From: Edaphochlamys debaryana
Lineage: Eukaryota; Chlorophyta; Chlorophyceae; Chlamydomonadales
DNA length: 64,000 nt
Assembly: GCA_016858145.1 (NCBI GenBank)
Contig: JAEHOE010000157.1
Location: 210,913-274,912 of the forward strand
Direction: 5' to 3'
In this document: in pieces, positions 10,697-22,811 of the stretch
Position numbering within the stretch: the first letter of the stretch is position 1
Layout: every line of letters begins with the position of its first letter
Translations under genes and position numbers: made by a program
The notes under the pieces: generated by a model
Told to the model about the DNA's origin: nothing
What the model saw: the letters and a program-made list of their open reading frames with translations, nothing else
Database searches by the model: none

Positions 10697-13600
10697 TTAC
10701 CCCTCGCTCCCCGCCCCCGCCACCCCCACCGCCACCCGCGCCCCCAGCCCCCCCTGCTCCGCCCTCCGCGCCGCCGCCGCCCTCGTCTGCGCCCGGGTCC
10801 TGCCCGCGGGCGCATCCGCGGGCGCCAGCAGCTGCGGGCGGGAGACGGGCAGGTCCTCCAGTGTGTAGTTGAACTCGAGGGCCAGGCGGCGGTAGGGGCC
10901 GTTGTGGAGCTGGGGGTGGGGGTAGGGGCGCGGGAGGTAGTGTGGGGGACAGGCGGCTGTGACGGTGTTCCCGATTCTGCTTGGTTCACCTCAGGCCCCC
11001 CGCCCCTCCGTCACACAGCCCATGTGGGGCAGGTGTGCGCCCGGTGCGCTGACCTCCCTTCGCCTGCGCCAACAGTCTACGCCGTCCCTCCGTCCCTCCC
11101 CACCCTTACCCCCACCCCCCCACCTGGCACCCCGCGTAGTTGATGGCCCCCAGCAGCGCCCCCTCCACAGAGGCCGGGTCGCCACCGGGAAGGGACTTGT
11201 CGCACACGCGGTACCTTGGGGTTGGAGGCGTGAGGCACGAGAGTCAGTGACAATTGCACCCACAACACGCCCATCCACACGCAACCCCCCTCGTGCGCCC
11301 CCCACCTCGCACCTGTAGTGGAAGCTGCACCCCCGCAGCTGCAGCGCCCACCACAGCGCGCTCTTGGCCCCCTCCTTGAGCCGTGCGGGCGCCTGCCCCC
11401 GCGCCGCCGCCGCCGCGAAGGCTGCCATGGCCCCCGCGCTCGGGCCCAGCAGGGCGCAGGTGGAGGCGGCGTAGGCGCAGAAGCGGGAGCGGAGGTTGGC
11501 GCGGGAGGTGCCGCCGCCTGGGGGTCCGGGCCGGCGGGTATGGGGAGATGGGGGACGAGGTCACGAGGGGATTGGGAGGGGGAATTCGTGCAGGCAGGTG
11601 TGCAGGGTGCCCCAGGTAGAAGGCAACAGATACGTGTCACGCGACACACACGCTTCCTCCCCCCCTCCCTCCCCCCCTCCCCCCTGTCACGCACCCGCCT
11701 GCCCCAGGTAGAAGGCCGTGACTCGGGTGCCCCCCGGCAGCCGCACGCCCCACTCGTACACCCCCGGGCGGGCGGGGGGGCGCACCCGCTTCAGCGCCCC
11801 CTCGTCCCCCGGCAGCACCCGGGCCCAGGGGGAGAAGCCGGCGAAGAAGCTGGGGGGGAAGGAAGGGGAAAGAGGTGTTGGGGGGGAAGGGCAGGGGGGA
11901 AAGCGTGCGTGATCTGTGACACGGATCGGAACTGGTAGGTGTCATGGGCGGAGGGCGACAGAGCTAGCCAGAAGGGCCCCACGAGATGGCCGGAGCTAGC
12001 GCTGGAGCCCCTTCCTTGCCCCCCCGGAAGGTACGGTAAGCGAAGGCCACCCGAGCTGGCGGGAGCTAGCGCTGGAGCCCCCCCTATCCCCCCTCCCACC
12101 GCGGGTCGTCGTCCTCCACGTCCCGCTCCCGGCTCAGGCGGCCGTCCCCGAACACCGACACAGCGGGCGCCAGGGCCCCCACCGCCGCCTCCACGGCGGC
12201 CAGGCCGGGCAGGGGAGGGGGCGGGGGTAGAGGGAGCGGGGCAGGGCGGGGGCGGGATGGGGGCGCCGCGGGCATCCGCTGAGAGGCCTCTGGCAGCCGG
12301 CTGCCGCCGGCGCTGCTCGCCTCTCCCTCGCCGCCATCAGGGGCAGGAGCCGGGGGCGCGGGCTGGCTGTAGGTAGAAGAGGCGGGGGATGTGGCAGGAA
12401 CGCCCGTGCAGGAGGACGGCGGCTGCCCCTCCCCGTCCTCCTCGTCGTCCTGCTGCCCCTGCTCCCCCGCCGCTGGGCTGTAGAAGTCTCCGATGCGCGC
12501 CTGCCGCCCCGCCGCACCCTGGCGTCGCTTGCCCCTGCCCCGGGCTTCGCCCGTGCTCTTGCCCCTGCCCGCGCTGCCGCCTCCTTGGCTCCCCCGGGGC
12601 AGAGGCGCCGCCGCGGGCGCGGCAGTCGGCCCCTGCGGCTTCGCCTGCGCCTGCGGCTGCTGCACCTGGTGCGCCTGCTGGCCTCCTACCCCTGCCCCTG
12701 CCCCGGCACCCGGCCGCCCCACCACGTCCTCCCCCGCCTTGTGCCGCCGCCACAGCGCCCCCAGCTGCGCCCCGCTCAGCCCCCGCCCCGCCATGGCCCG
12801 CTGGAAGCCGTTCCACGTAGTCACCGGGCCCGGGCCCTGCTGATGGGCCTGGGCCTGCCCCTGGTGGGCCTGGGCCTGGGCCTGAAGGGGCTGGGGCTGG
12901 GGCTGGGCCTGGGGCTCGGAGGGGCCGCGGTCGGGCGAGCGAGCGGGCGCCTGACGGGCTGGTGCCTCCTCCCAGTCCGTCTCCTCTCGAGACCTCTCAT
13001 GCTCCCGTCCGAGGCACAGTTGGTTGCCCGCGATGCCGCTGCGGTGCGGGGAGGCACCTGGCGGTGTGGCCTGGGCGGGGCTGCTGGGGCTGGGGCCGGC
13101 GGCGGCTTCCGGCGCAGGCGAGGCACTGTCCGCGGGGTTGGAGGCACAGCGTCGGGTGTTGGGGCTGGCGGCGATATACCGGACGGGCTGGGGGCTCTGG
13201 ATGCAGGGTTGGAGCTGGGGCTGGGGTTGGGAGTAGTGAGCCCCCAGCCCCACTGCTCCAGCGGAGGCCTGAGAAGGGGTAAAGAGGCGGCGGTGCCGGC
13301 GCCCAGCGGCTTGCACTGGTGGCTCCCGGCCGCCGTTTGCCCCCACGCCGGCGCCAGGCAGCAGCGGGGCAGGGCTGGCCCCGTCCGCTGCCCCGCCGCC
13401 GCGGTCGTTGGGGGAGGGCCCTGGGCTGAGGCTGGCGCTGGCTTCGTCCGCCCGCACGCCCATCGGCCCCAGGGGTTCCGGAGCCGGGGGCTCGGCCTTC
13501 GTACCCCCGGTCGGCGCCTGCCCTGCACCGCCGCACTCCCAGCCGGCCCCCGCCACCACCCCGGATCCAGGCAGCGCAGGATGGGGGCCTGGGTTTGGGC

Positions 13601-16006
13601 TCGAGATAGCTTCCTCGAAGCATCTGCCCCTGGGGCCCAGGGGTGCTGGGGCCAGCGGCTCGGTCTTGATGGCCCCGACCCCCTCCCCTGCACCGCCGCA
13701 GGTACACGGGGGGCCGTCAGCCTCTGCAGTGCTCCCTGCCCCCACCGGGTCCCTGCCACTGCCGCTGGCTTGATCCTGGCTGCCCGCCTTGCACCGCCCG
13801 GCCGCACGGGCCCCCGGGTGCGGCGTGCCAGCCGGAGCCGGGACTAGGGCGCCGGGGCCGGCATGGGGGCCGGCAGCCCCCGTGCTGCTGCCACCAGGCG
13901 GGGTGCCGGGCGCCCGGAGCACTCCGGCCTCGGCGCTGGATCCCAGGGCCAGGCGGCGGCGTGGGATCCCGGCGGGGGCCTCGGGTGAGGCAGACAGCTC
14001 CGAGGGCCCCCCCCAGCCTCCGTCGCAGGAGGCCGCAGGCGAGCCCCACTCCTCTCCTGCGACCTCCTCGCCCTTGCTCTCTGCGCCGGCCTCACTCGCA
14101 ACTGCAGCGACGGCTGCTTCGGTTTGTGACTGCTGCGCCCCGCAGCCCCCGGCCTCCTCGCCCCCGTTACCAATGCCAACACCCTCGGCTGCTGCCGAGG
14201 GCCGGCGCCGGAAGGCGGAGGCCGCCACCGCCAGCCAGCGCTGCGCAGCTGCCGCCACCCCGCCGCGCGCCGCCGCCACCCCACCCCCGGGGACGGCGCA
14301 TGCGGAGCCCTCGCAGGGGCCCGACGGCGCAGTGACGGCCGGAGCCGGCGGGGCGGCCAACGGCGCTGCGATTGGTGCGGGCTCGTGCGGTGTGGAGGCC
14401 TCAGGAGGGGCGGCTGGGCTGGCGGGGGGCGGCGAGGCGACTGCCACCACCCAGTCCCCGGATGCAGCTGGCGGGGGTGGGGCCGGGGTGGTGGGAAGCT
14501 GAGCGGGTGGGGATGGGTGTGTGTGAAGCTGAGCGGGTGGGGCCGGGGGGTCGTCCTGGGCCCGGGGCGGGGATAGCGCCAGCCCCTGCTCAGGGGCCAC
14601 TCGGGGTGGGGCAGCGCCCGCCCGCGGCCTCAGCCCCCGCACCGCCTGCCGCAGCCAGCGCTGCAGGCCCCGCCCCGGGGGCGCCTGCGGGGCCGGGGCC
14701 GCGCCCGGAGCGTCCGGTGCCTTGGCCGGGCAGCCGCGATGGGCACCCTGCGGCTCCAGGTCTGCGCCGGTGCCGCTGCGCCCGCTCTGGGGCTCGGTGG
14801 GAGCGGCGTGTGAGCGGACAGAGGTGGCTGTGGCGGCGGCGGAGGCGGGGGCGGAGGAGCGCAGCTGCCGGCGGAGCTGCCGAGGAGCCGCGTCTGTCCC
14901 GGGAGCAGCCTGGAGTGCGTGTCCAAGAGGGGCGGGCTGGGCGGCCGGTGGCGCCGGCTGCAGGGCTGGCGGCTCGTCCGCACCTGCCCTCGCGCCCGCA
15001 GCCGCCGCAGGCACGGCCGCCGATGCAGCGCCGCCGTCTGTCCCCGCAACGCCGCCCTCCCCCGCATGGAGCGTGCCACGCGCCCCCGCCTCGACCGCCT
15101 CTGGTGCCTGGCCACAGCACCCCGCGGCAGCAGCACCGTCTGCAGCTGCCGAGCCTCCGGACGCGGCGACAGGGGCAGGGACGGGGGCGGGGGCGGGGCG
15201 CTCGACGGGCTGCTCCTCCCCTGCAGGCTGCAGCGGCTGCGGCGGCTGCGGCTCCATGGCTGCGTCTGCAGGCGAGACCGCCGCATCCGCCCCAGCCCCG
15301 GCTCTCGGGGACGAGGGCGGTACTGCAACGCGTAGGGGCCCCGTGGCGGCTGGGGAGCTCGGTTCCGCCTTGCAGGTGGGCAAATCGAGGGCCGGCGAGG
15401 CCGGGTGTGCGGAGGGAGGAGCGCTGCTCACCCCCACAGAAGCTGCGGTGTTGCCTGCTGGGAGGCTGCTGGGGCGGTCCTTGTCGGTGGGGCCTGGTTT
15501 GGCGGGGCCAGAGCGCGTCGGGCGACGCCTGCCCTGCGGGGTTGGGGTCGTTGGAGTGGGCGGGGGGGTGGTCGGGGGTCGGTGGGGGGTCGGGGGGGCC
15601 AGGCGCTGAAGACGTGCGGCGGGCTAGCCTGCAGGGTTTGCGGAGCCCAGGTCGGCTTGGTCGTTTCGTGGATGGGCCGTGGGTTTGACTGTGCATCTTC
15701 AGCTGAGGTGACAGGGCTTGCTCAGTCGGGGGGTTGAAGATGTGGGGGATGCCTCACCTGGTCGCGCGGTGCAGCCGGGGGGCCGGGGTCGTCGCAGGAC
15801 AGGAGCTCGGCTGGAACCGTGTAGGTGCCCGCCTTGTAGCGAGCCCACCTAGACTTCAGCTCGTCCCAGCCCCCGAGGCCCTTGTGCAGGCTCTGGAAGG
15901 CGTTCCAGGTCAGCCTCGGCTCGACGGCCAGCTCGCCATCCTGCCGCGGTTGCGCGCGTTGCCGCGAGCACCCGTTGCCTCCGCGAGAACCACGAGAGCG
16001 CGTCAT
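10697..16006 (-). CDS. Large low-complexity protein with C-terminal GIY-YIG-like (EFFECTOR OF TRANSCRIPTION-type) domain
   Basis: Six exons (15758-16006, 12100-15533, 11695-11849, 11313-11517, 11124-11214, 10697-10909) give 1448 residues, starting at the ATG at 16006. Residues about 1236-1386 resemble the plant ET/HRT repeat: SPWARVLPGD, GVYEWGV (GIY, 1257-1259), FYLGQAG (YIG, 1274-1277), ANLRSRF (candidate catalytic Arg near 1290), VEGALLGAINYAG (Glu1365, Asn1373), HNGPYRR. Plant ET proteins are nuclear regulators with GIY-YIG-like DNA-cutting activity (family knowledge). Residues 84-1228 are one 3.4-kb Ala/Pro/Gly-rich exon with no recognised domain. A WNxFQ...W..(Y/H)KAG motif occurs twice, near residue 33 and again in the long exon. 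A basic patch, GRGKRRQGAAGRQARIGDFY, precedes the domain. Nuclease activity and DNA target are unproven. Confidence is high in the gene and moderate in the family. Confidence 0.72.
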
Positions 16007-16701
16007 ATGGTGTAGCTATGCTTTGGGGTCTCGTAGGTTCTTGTCCAGTCGCGAGCTCGCCGAGGTCAACGCAAGATTGGTGCTCGCGGGGGGTCAGAGC
16101 TAGCAAGGCTGCGACCCCCTCTAGTGCAAGAGGTTGGTATGCAGGATGCTTGTGCGTTAACTCTGGGCCGCGGCGAGCCTCCGTGGAGCCTGTGCTGCGC
16201 AAGCTGTGCGCGATGCCAACTGGATCCGGCTTTTGGATCCGGCTGCAAAACTGCGGTTCGCGCCGCGGACGCGCGGAGATTCAGCCATGACATGCATTGT
16301 CGATGTCGATATCTATAGCAGTTGCCGACGGCTGGGTGTGACGTGTCAAGGACCGGAGTCGGCGACATGTGGCTTGCCAACGAGGGGATGAAAGAGAGGA
16401 GGGACCCCGCACGGCCTCGCCAGGCCTGGCCAAGACTCCGCCGGAATCCATCCACGCCCATCGATGTTGAAGGTGAAGATATGGCGAGCTCGAGATGGGA
16501 GCCACAGGAATAAGGGCGAACAGCTCACATGCAGCTGCCGGGGGAACGGCGGGGGAGAGGGCGGCGAGGCACGCACACATCGCAAACCCTTGCGCCGCGG
16601 GCACACCATTTGCCCACATCCGACACGTACCGACAGCCATATAGGTATTGTTCAGCGTATATCGGCCCTTGGTGCCTGCTGCTTGTGATCGACGCTCTAG
16701 A
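16007..16701. promoter_or_regulatory. Intergenic region between divergent genes
   Basis: About 700 bases separate the start of the minus-strand GIY-YIG-like gene from the plus-strand coiled-coil gene, so it should carry promoters for both (inferred from arrangement only). It is visibly less GC-extreme than the flanking genes. No specific promoter motif is claimed. Confidence 0.4.
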
Positions 16702-17586
16702 ATGGACGCCCTTTCTCTAGCTGCATTTGAGGAGCGCGCATCCAGCGCAGAGACCCGGCTCGCAACGCTGGAATCCCTCCTTGCTGGTGGCGGTGCGTCG
16801 CCGCATTTGCGTTCGGAAGCCGCATTTTCTGCTCTGTTGTGCTTCGCGAGCTCACTTCGAGCTGCACGTAGCGCTTGCTTAGCTCCCTGTGCTGCTTGAC
16901 TTTTGCCTCGATCGCAGGCGTGACCGACACTGCGTCGCTGCTGGAGCTTCGTAACCTGCTGGTGGCGGCCAAGGAGGAGGCCGCTCGCGTGCAGGAGGAG
17001 CGGGACCAGGTGGGGGGACGAGGGGCGGGCAAGGTGGCGGGTGGAGGGGCAGGAGGACCATACGGTAGGAGCACGAACAGACGGGGGGCCCGCAGAGTCT
17101 GGGCGGGTTTAGCCTTGAGGGCGGCACGTGACCCAGCCTCTGCCCCGCCCCCACCCGGCCCCCCCGTGTGCCTCTGCCCCCCCCCCCCAGGCGGTGGCTG
17201 CCCGCAAGGGCCTGGAGGACGAGGTGGCCAAGCTGCAGTACCAGGTGCGGCCCTCGCGGGGGAGGATGACCTACCTCGAGGGGCGGGGGGCCGTGGGCCT
17301 GGGGCCCTGTGGTAAGGCGCCGCGGGGGCGGGTGTCGGGGTGTGCCACCGGCTGCCCGCCAAGGCCGGAAGTGAATGACATGCATGACGCTGGCGGCATT
17401 TGCTGGCCAGGCTTTGGGCTGACGCGAGCATGTCAGTGCACCCCCTCGTTGGCCCAAGGCTGCTCCCTCACCTCACCTCCACACGCCCCACCCCCACGGC
17501 CCCCCACCCCCCCACCCCCACCCCAGGTGCTGCACCTCAAGCGGGCGGTGCGGGAGACGGAGGCGGCGCACGCGGCCCACCGCTGA
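16702..17586 (+). CDS. Small coiled-coil protein, 98 residues
   Basis: Four exons with matching phases: 16702-16792, 16918-17009, 17191-17244, 17527-17586. The product begins MDALSLAAFEERASSAETRL and is almost wholly charged heptad-like helix (KEEAARVQEERD, KGLEDEVAKLQYQVLHLKRA) apart from a short Gly break near residue 30. It has no signal peptide or membrane segment. The pattern of short exons, C-rich acceptors and frame preservation argues that it is a real gene. Small coiled-coil proteins of this size are often Golgi or cytoskeletal adaptors, but nothing in the sequence decides this; function unknown. The ATG chosen is the first in frame after an upstream stretch with no exon-like features. 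Confidence 0.7.
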
Positions 17587-18735
17587 GCGACCGGGGGCAG
17601 CGAGCGGGGCAGCAGCGGAAGCGGTGGGGTAGCGGAGCTGGGGCATGCACCGCGCAGCGGCTGGCAGCGCCGCTCTCGGAGGCGGGCGGTGCACCGCACG
17701 CAGTGACGCCGGCAACCCGGGCGAGGGCCAGGGGCGGGGGCACCAGCCCCTCGGGCCCCTCGGCGCATGGGCAGCACCGGGGGCAGAGGAGGTGGGCTCC
17801 GTGGCCCCGGGCCCCGGCTGGGGCCCAGGGCGCGGTCGGGCGGAGGAGCCAGGGTCGCTACCGTTGGCGGCGGCATGGCTGGCGCGGCGGCGCTGAAGAC
17901 CGGCGCTGGCTGGGATGGGCCCCTGCGCTTCGGGGCACTTACCGGAGGGAACGGCGGTCTGGAGCCGGTTGCGCTGGCAGCCTCCCGGTCTGGAGGGAGG
18001 TCTGCGGGAGGAGGGGGCCGCGGGCGAGGGCTGTGGGATTAGGCGGTCCGGCGCCTGGCCTCCGGGGCGGCCGCCCGAGGGGCCCGGTGGGGTTGTCGCT
18101 TGGCGGCGGGGGCGGGAGTGGGTGTGGGCATTGGGTTTGGGGCTGGGGGCGGGCTGCGGCTGGGGTGGAGGGGGGGGGGGTGGGCACCGCAAAGAACCGG
18201 CGGTCACGAGGACTGCCGGAGGGGCCTGTGCGGGGCAGGAGCTTCTAGCAATGGAGCATGGAGCAAGGCCGGCGGGCTGCGAGCTTTGTTTTGGAAGCGA
18301 GTGAGCTGGCGGTCGGCACGGAGACGCGGGGCTGCGGAGGGCTGGGCGAGCTAGCCGTGTGCTGCATCGTCGTGGCTTTGCGTCTGGGAGCATTATTGGC
18401 TGGGCTGGGTTAGGGCTGCGCACGCAAGCTGCGTGAAATCTTGCAGTAGTACTACCTGCCGTACGCTGCAGTGCAATGTACGTTGGCGGCCCACACGCAC
18501 TCCCCAGCTCATACACCAGCCAAGGTCTTACTCCACGGCTCCGCGACAAGCACGCACGCAGCTCCGTGACACAAAAGTACCCAAAGCTGTCGCGCACGGG
18601 ACGAACCCAAAGCCGCTGTTGACCAGCTGAGCGCACGCGCAGCACACTCGTGTTCCAGTTTCCAGCACAACTGTTTGTCCATCGGCTCTAGGTGCTGCAG
18701 AAACGGGGCACTCAAGCTCCGCTAGTCGAGGTGCC
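17587..18735. other. 1.1 kb interval, no gene supported
   Basis: G-rich on the plus strand in its first half, with long minus-strand open frames of Pro/Ala/Arg composition that show no family resemblance and no exon signals. The last 200 bases drop in GC and probably hold the promoter of the following gene. Confidence 0.5.
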
Positions 18736-19813
18736 ATGGCGACAGCGCCTCCCCACGAAAGGTCACAAGAGGATAGGGAGTCACAAGACACTGGGCCATC
18801 GACGAGCGAAGCTGCGTCGATGGGGCAACAGGGTGGATGGCACACGGAAGGTGAGCAATTGCTCGCCAAGTGCGCTGTGTCACCTGCAGCATGCCCTTAG
18901 CGCTCTCCCCTCGTAGGTTACAACCGCTGGCTGGCACAGCGAGCAGAATGGGTGGCGGGGACACGCCCTACAGCACCGCCTCGTCGCTCGCTGTAAGTAA
19001 ACTCGCTAGCATGCATACCCATATGCTCCTAGGTGCTGCCTGAGGGCTCAACGAAGTCTCATGACCCGCCTGGAAGCGCCTGGGATCCCCGGCTTGCACA
19101 AGGTGCAATGCATGCGGACAACGGGTTGCGGCCAAAGCTTAGGGTGCCCTGCTTCCTCACGCTGAACGCCCTCTGCGCTGCCCCTCAGGCCTGTGCTCTC
19201 TCCATCCATGGTGCTGGGCGAGAAGCCGTTCCCCCGGCCGGTTCCCCTCGAGGTGAGGAGCGCTGTCACCCCGCTGCCGCGCCCGACCCCGCTGCTGCGC
19301 CCCTGGCCCTGGCCACGCAGCACCGAGCATCCACGAGGGGGGGGGCGGGTGGGGGGGGGGTCCAGTGCCTGCTGCTGCCATGGCACCATGCAAGCCTTCC
19401 ACCTAATGCTTGTCGCGGGGGCCTCAAGGAGGCGACGGGGCGCCCCCGCCAGCCCGGCCCTCGCCCGGCCCCCGCCAGCCCGGCCCCCGCCCGCGTCCCT
19501 CGGCGCCCCCCACCACGATGAGTCATCATCATGCAGGGGGCCGCTCTTGCCCTAGAAGCCTCCTCGCCCAGGCCCTGCGCCCCTTGCACGCAGCACCCGA
19601 GTTGCTAACCTCGGGCGCGCCTCCGCTGTCCACGTGTCGGCCCCCGTCCGCCCCCGAGCCCCTTGAATTGAGCCCCTGACACGCACCTTTCCAGCGTCCG
19701 CCCCCGCATCGCATGGACTGAGGCCCTGGCTCATGCCCTCTCCCGATGTTACCCCCCAGGCGGTGATCGAGTGTCTGGTGGAGGTGTGGGAGGACGAGGA
19801 CGGCTGGGACTGA
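18736..19813 (+). CDS. Gag1-like clamp domain (DUF4050) protein, 102 residues
   Basis: Exons 18736-18850, 18917-18992, 19189-19252 and 19760-19813 join in phase. The product has a polar N-terminus followed by GYNRWLAQRAEWVAG, LGEKPFPRPVPLE and AVIECLVEVWEDEDGWD. These match the plant DUF4050 layout: an N-terminal W..W segment, the PFP.PIPL turn, and a final LV..W..EG/D block. The family in land plants is of unknown function, and fungal relatives include the TORC1-linked Gag1 (family knowledge). At 102 residues it is shorter than typical plant members, so a small additional exon in the 18993-19188 intron cannot be excluded. It is convergent with the karyopherin gene. Confidence 0.65.
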
Positions 19814-22127
19814 GGGGCGTGTGTGTAACGCGGGGGCTCGCGGGGCGGGGAGAGGGGGGCAGAGGGCGGAGGATTCAGCCATCGGTGCTGCATGAACCAG
19901 CAGCGGGGGGGGCCTGGCGGCGGCGTGCATGGGCTGTGGACCTCCAGCGGACCTCCACAAGAGGTTGCATGGCGCAACGGCCGGACCGGGACCAAGCAGA
20001 GGCCGAGGAGCTGTTCTGGCGGGGCCACGCAGGGAGCCCCAGCATGCAGTTGCAGTGCAGCCAAGGGGGCGCAGCGGCGGGGTCAGCGGCCGGGCTGGGG
20101 CCCTCCACGTCCTCCCGGAGCCCGCGCGGGTGGCGCACGGCGAAAGTGGAGGGCGGAGCTCCTGCATGGGTGGACGGACGCACCAGGGGGGTGCCCCAAG
20201 CCGTGGAGCCCCAGAGCGGCCCCCCGCAGCTGGGCCAACAACCGCTCTGCCGGCTCTGGCGCTCGGAGCTGGGGCCGTCGCCGGGATTGGCACCGGCCCA
20301 GCGGCGGCCCTTACAGCTAAGGCTGCCCTACCGGCGGCGGCGGCTGGTCTGGCGGCGGCGCTGCGCTGCGTGGCCGGCGCTGCGTGGGTAAGGCCGACGG
20401 CGCCCCGGGGGGCCCGGGGCGGGGCCTCCCGCGCCGCGCCCTGGCATGGACAGCCCCTGTCTGGGGCCCACCCGGCGGCTGGCGGGGGCTGTGGGGCCGC
20501 GAGGCTGGTGGGGCACCAGGGTGTGGCGGGCGCGGAAGCAAAAGCCGGGCGGCGCACTGTGCTCTCTCGGGCGCAGCCGGGCGCAGCTGGCCCTGGCCCC
20601 ATCGGGGCTGCCGGCTCCCTGGGGGCTGATGGCCCGGGGCGAGCCTGGAACGGGCCACAGCGGCGGCGGCGGGGCGAGCGGGGTGGAGGGATGGCAGCAA
20701 GGGGAGGCGGGAGGCGCCGCGCGATCGCCGCATAGGGGGGCCTTTGGACTGGTAGACGTGACACGCGGGAGCGGTGTGTGGTGTGTGGTGTGTGATGGGC
20801 ATGGGGGGAAGCATGTGGCATGGAGGAACCCGAAGACCTGTGCATACCGGTGCGGCCCCCGGCTTGGGCCGCTGCAGCTTCCGCAGGTCCCGGAGGGGAA
20901 CGGGGAAGGAGGGCAGGAGCAGAGGGTGCGGTGCAGGGGAGGGGCGCAGGGGTGGTCTGCGGACGTGCAAGGCTGCCGGTGCGGCACTGCAGGAGCGGGC
21001 GGACGCAGGGGCAGGTTGCGGACGTGTGAGGGCGGAAGGCACTGCGGCGCTGCAGGAGTGGGGCGGCGGCGGGCGCAGCGGCGCAGGCGCGAGGGCACTG
21101 CCTGAACTTTCTGAAGTGGAAACGGCTCAGAACGGCTGCCCCCTGGCGCATGCAGATTGCAGACCAGCTCTGTGCGTGCATCCTTGGCTGGTGCCGTGGC
21201 ACCCCAACCCCCCCGGGCCCTACAGCTCTCTTCCTAGCATTCGTGGTGCGGCAGCTTAGTACGCCGGGAGACCAGGCCTTGCTTGATCGATGCATGTCCA
21301 GGAGGCTGCTGAGCACAGTCAAGCGACCGCAGGCACTCCGGGCAGTGCGCACAACCCTGTGCAATGTGCAATGGGGACATGGGGAGGGCGGGGCCAGCGG
21401 AGGGACTGGCGGCGGGCTCCTCGGCAGCTCGGCTGTAGGTTTCGGCTTTCGGGCTGTGTTCGGGAGGTGGCGCGGCGGCTGGCGGTGCCGGGGTGCTTGA
21501 GGCGTACGCAGCGGAGCAGCCTTGCCGCGCATCCCGCGACTGTTGCCGGGGGCAGGGGGGGGCGAGGAGCGCGGAATTTGATTCGTGGTGTGCCCGTTCC
21601 GCAGCAGCAGGACACCGCCACAGTGTGCAGCGCAAGGCTGGCCGGGAGAGGCGGAGCACCAGCGCCTCACACAGTCACACGCAGCCCCCTTTGCAACGAT
21701 AGGCTTGACAAGCCCAGGCTTGCACGCAGCACGCAGCGCGCATCGGTCCCAACCTCCTCCAGTTCTCCCGCGCCGGCCCTCTACGCCCTTGCTACTCTTG
21801 GCCGCGCACCCGGCCCATCCCTCCGCGCCACCCCTGCGCGCCAACGTCTCTTAACCGCATCGGCCCCGCAGAGCCCACTGCCACCCTCGCTATCTCGCTA
21901 CCTCGCTCGCGACACCGCCGAGGTGTGAGCCCCTCTCCCACCACGCTCGTCCGAGCGCCTGCCCCGCCCCCAACCTCTCAGAGTGGCTTCCCTCCCGCCG
22001 GGACGGTGTATCTCGACCCTGCACCCCTACCCCTACCAGCACCCCTGCCGCTCTCGTCAAGGCCACCCCCCGCCTCCAAGCAGCCGTACGAGGCCTGCCG
22101 TACAGCACTGCACACATGTCGTACGCC
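19814..22127. other. 2.3 kb convergent intergenic region
   Basis: Lies between two convergent 3' ends. It contains a very long minus-strand open frame (19529-21844) whose composition (Arg/Pro/Ala/Cys) and lack of any domain look like chance in stop-poor GC-rich DNA. A short GTGTGGT-type run is near 20772. No RNA gene or mobile element recognised. Confidence 0.5.
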
Positions 22128-22780
22128 TCACATGTCGTACGCCAGCATGACGTCCTCGGAGGCCTCGCCGCGGGCCAGAGCGAAGAAGTCCGCCACCAGC
22201 GCGTCGAAGCGGCCCCGGGGCAGCGGCTGCGGGGCCCCGCCGGGCCCACCCGGACCCGGGGCGGACGCGGCGGGCCCAGGCAGGCCCACCTCCGCCGCGG
22301 TGCCCGGCGGGTAGGCCCCCGCTCGCAGCAGGAAGTCGCAGAAGCGTGCGGCGTGCGCCCCGCCCTCGCCCACGCGCCCCGAAGCCACCACCTCTGCAAG
22401 GAGGGGCGGGCGAGGAGGGGGGCGGCAAGGTGGGTGGGGTTGGGTTGGCTCCAAGAGGTGAGGGTTTGGAGTGGGGTAGGGGCCAAGAGGTGGGGCTGGG
22501 GTGGGGTGGGGTGGGGTGGGAAGGGGCGGGCCGTGCGGGGCGGCACCTCGCATCCCCGCAGCGGGCACCCAGGGCGGCCCGCACCCCGGGGGAGCAGAAG
22601 GCAGGGCCGAGCGCCTGCCCTCCCCCGCCCTTCCCCCCTGTGCCCTCCCCCGCCCTTCCCCTCTGTGCCCCTCCCCCTCCCTCCCCCACACGCGCCTGCC
22701 AGCGGCGGCTGCGTCCACAGCGCCGCCAGGCAGCGCGGCAGCCCCCAGCGCAGCGCCTCCAGCTCGGGCTCCCCCGGCCC

Positions 22781-22811
<31 letters not shown>

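Noticed and set aside
11124..11131. Donor at 11130 (GG|GTGCC) for the GIY-YIG gene
   Set aside because: It would shift the last exon out of the HNGPYRRLALEFNY frame. The donor after CAG at 11124 keeps it.
17473..18645. 390-residue minus-strand open frame
   Set aside because: Shadow of GC-rich DNA, overlapping the last coiled-coil exon in antisense. No family resemblance.
18993..19188. Extra exon starting at 19034 in the DUF4050 gene
   Set aside because: It breaks the phase with the PFPRPVPLE exon. Direct splicing 18992 to 19189 keeps the frame.
19529..21844. 771-residue minus-strand open frame
   Set aside because: Composition follows GC content, no domain, no exon-like periodicity. It overlaps the real plus-strand exon at 19760-19813.
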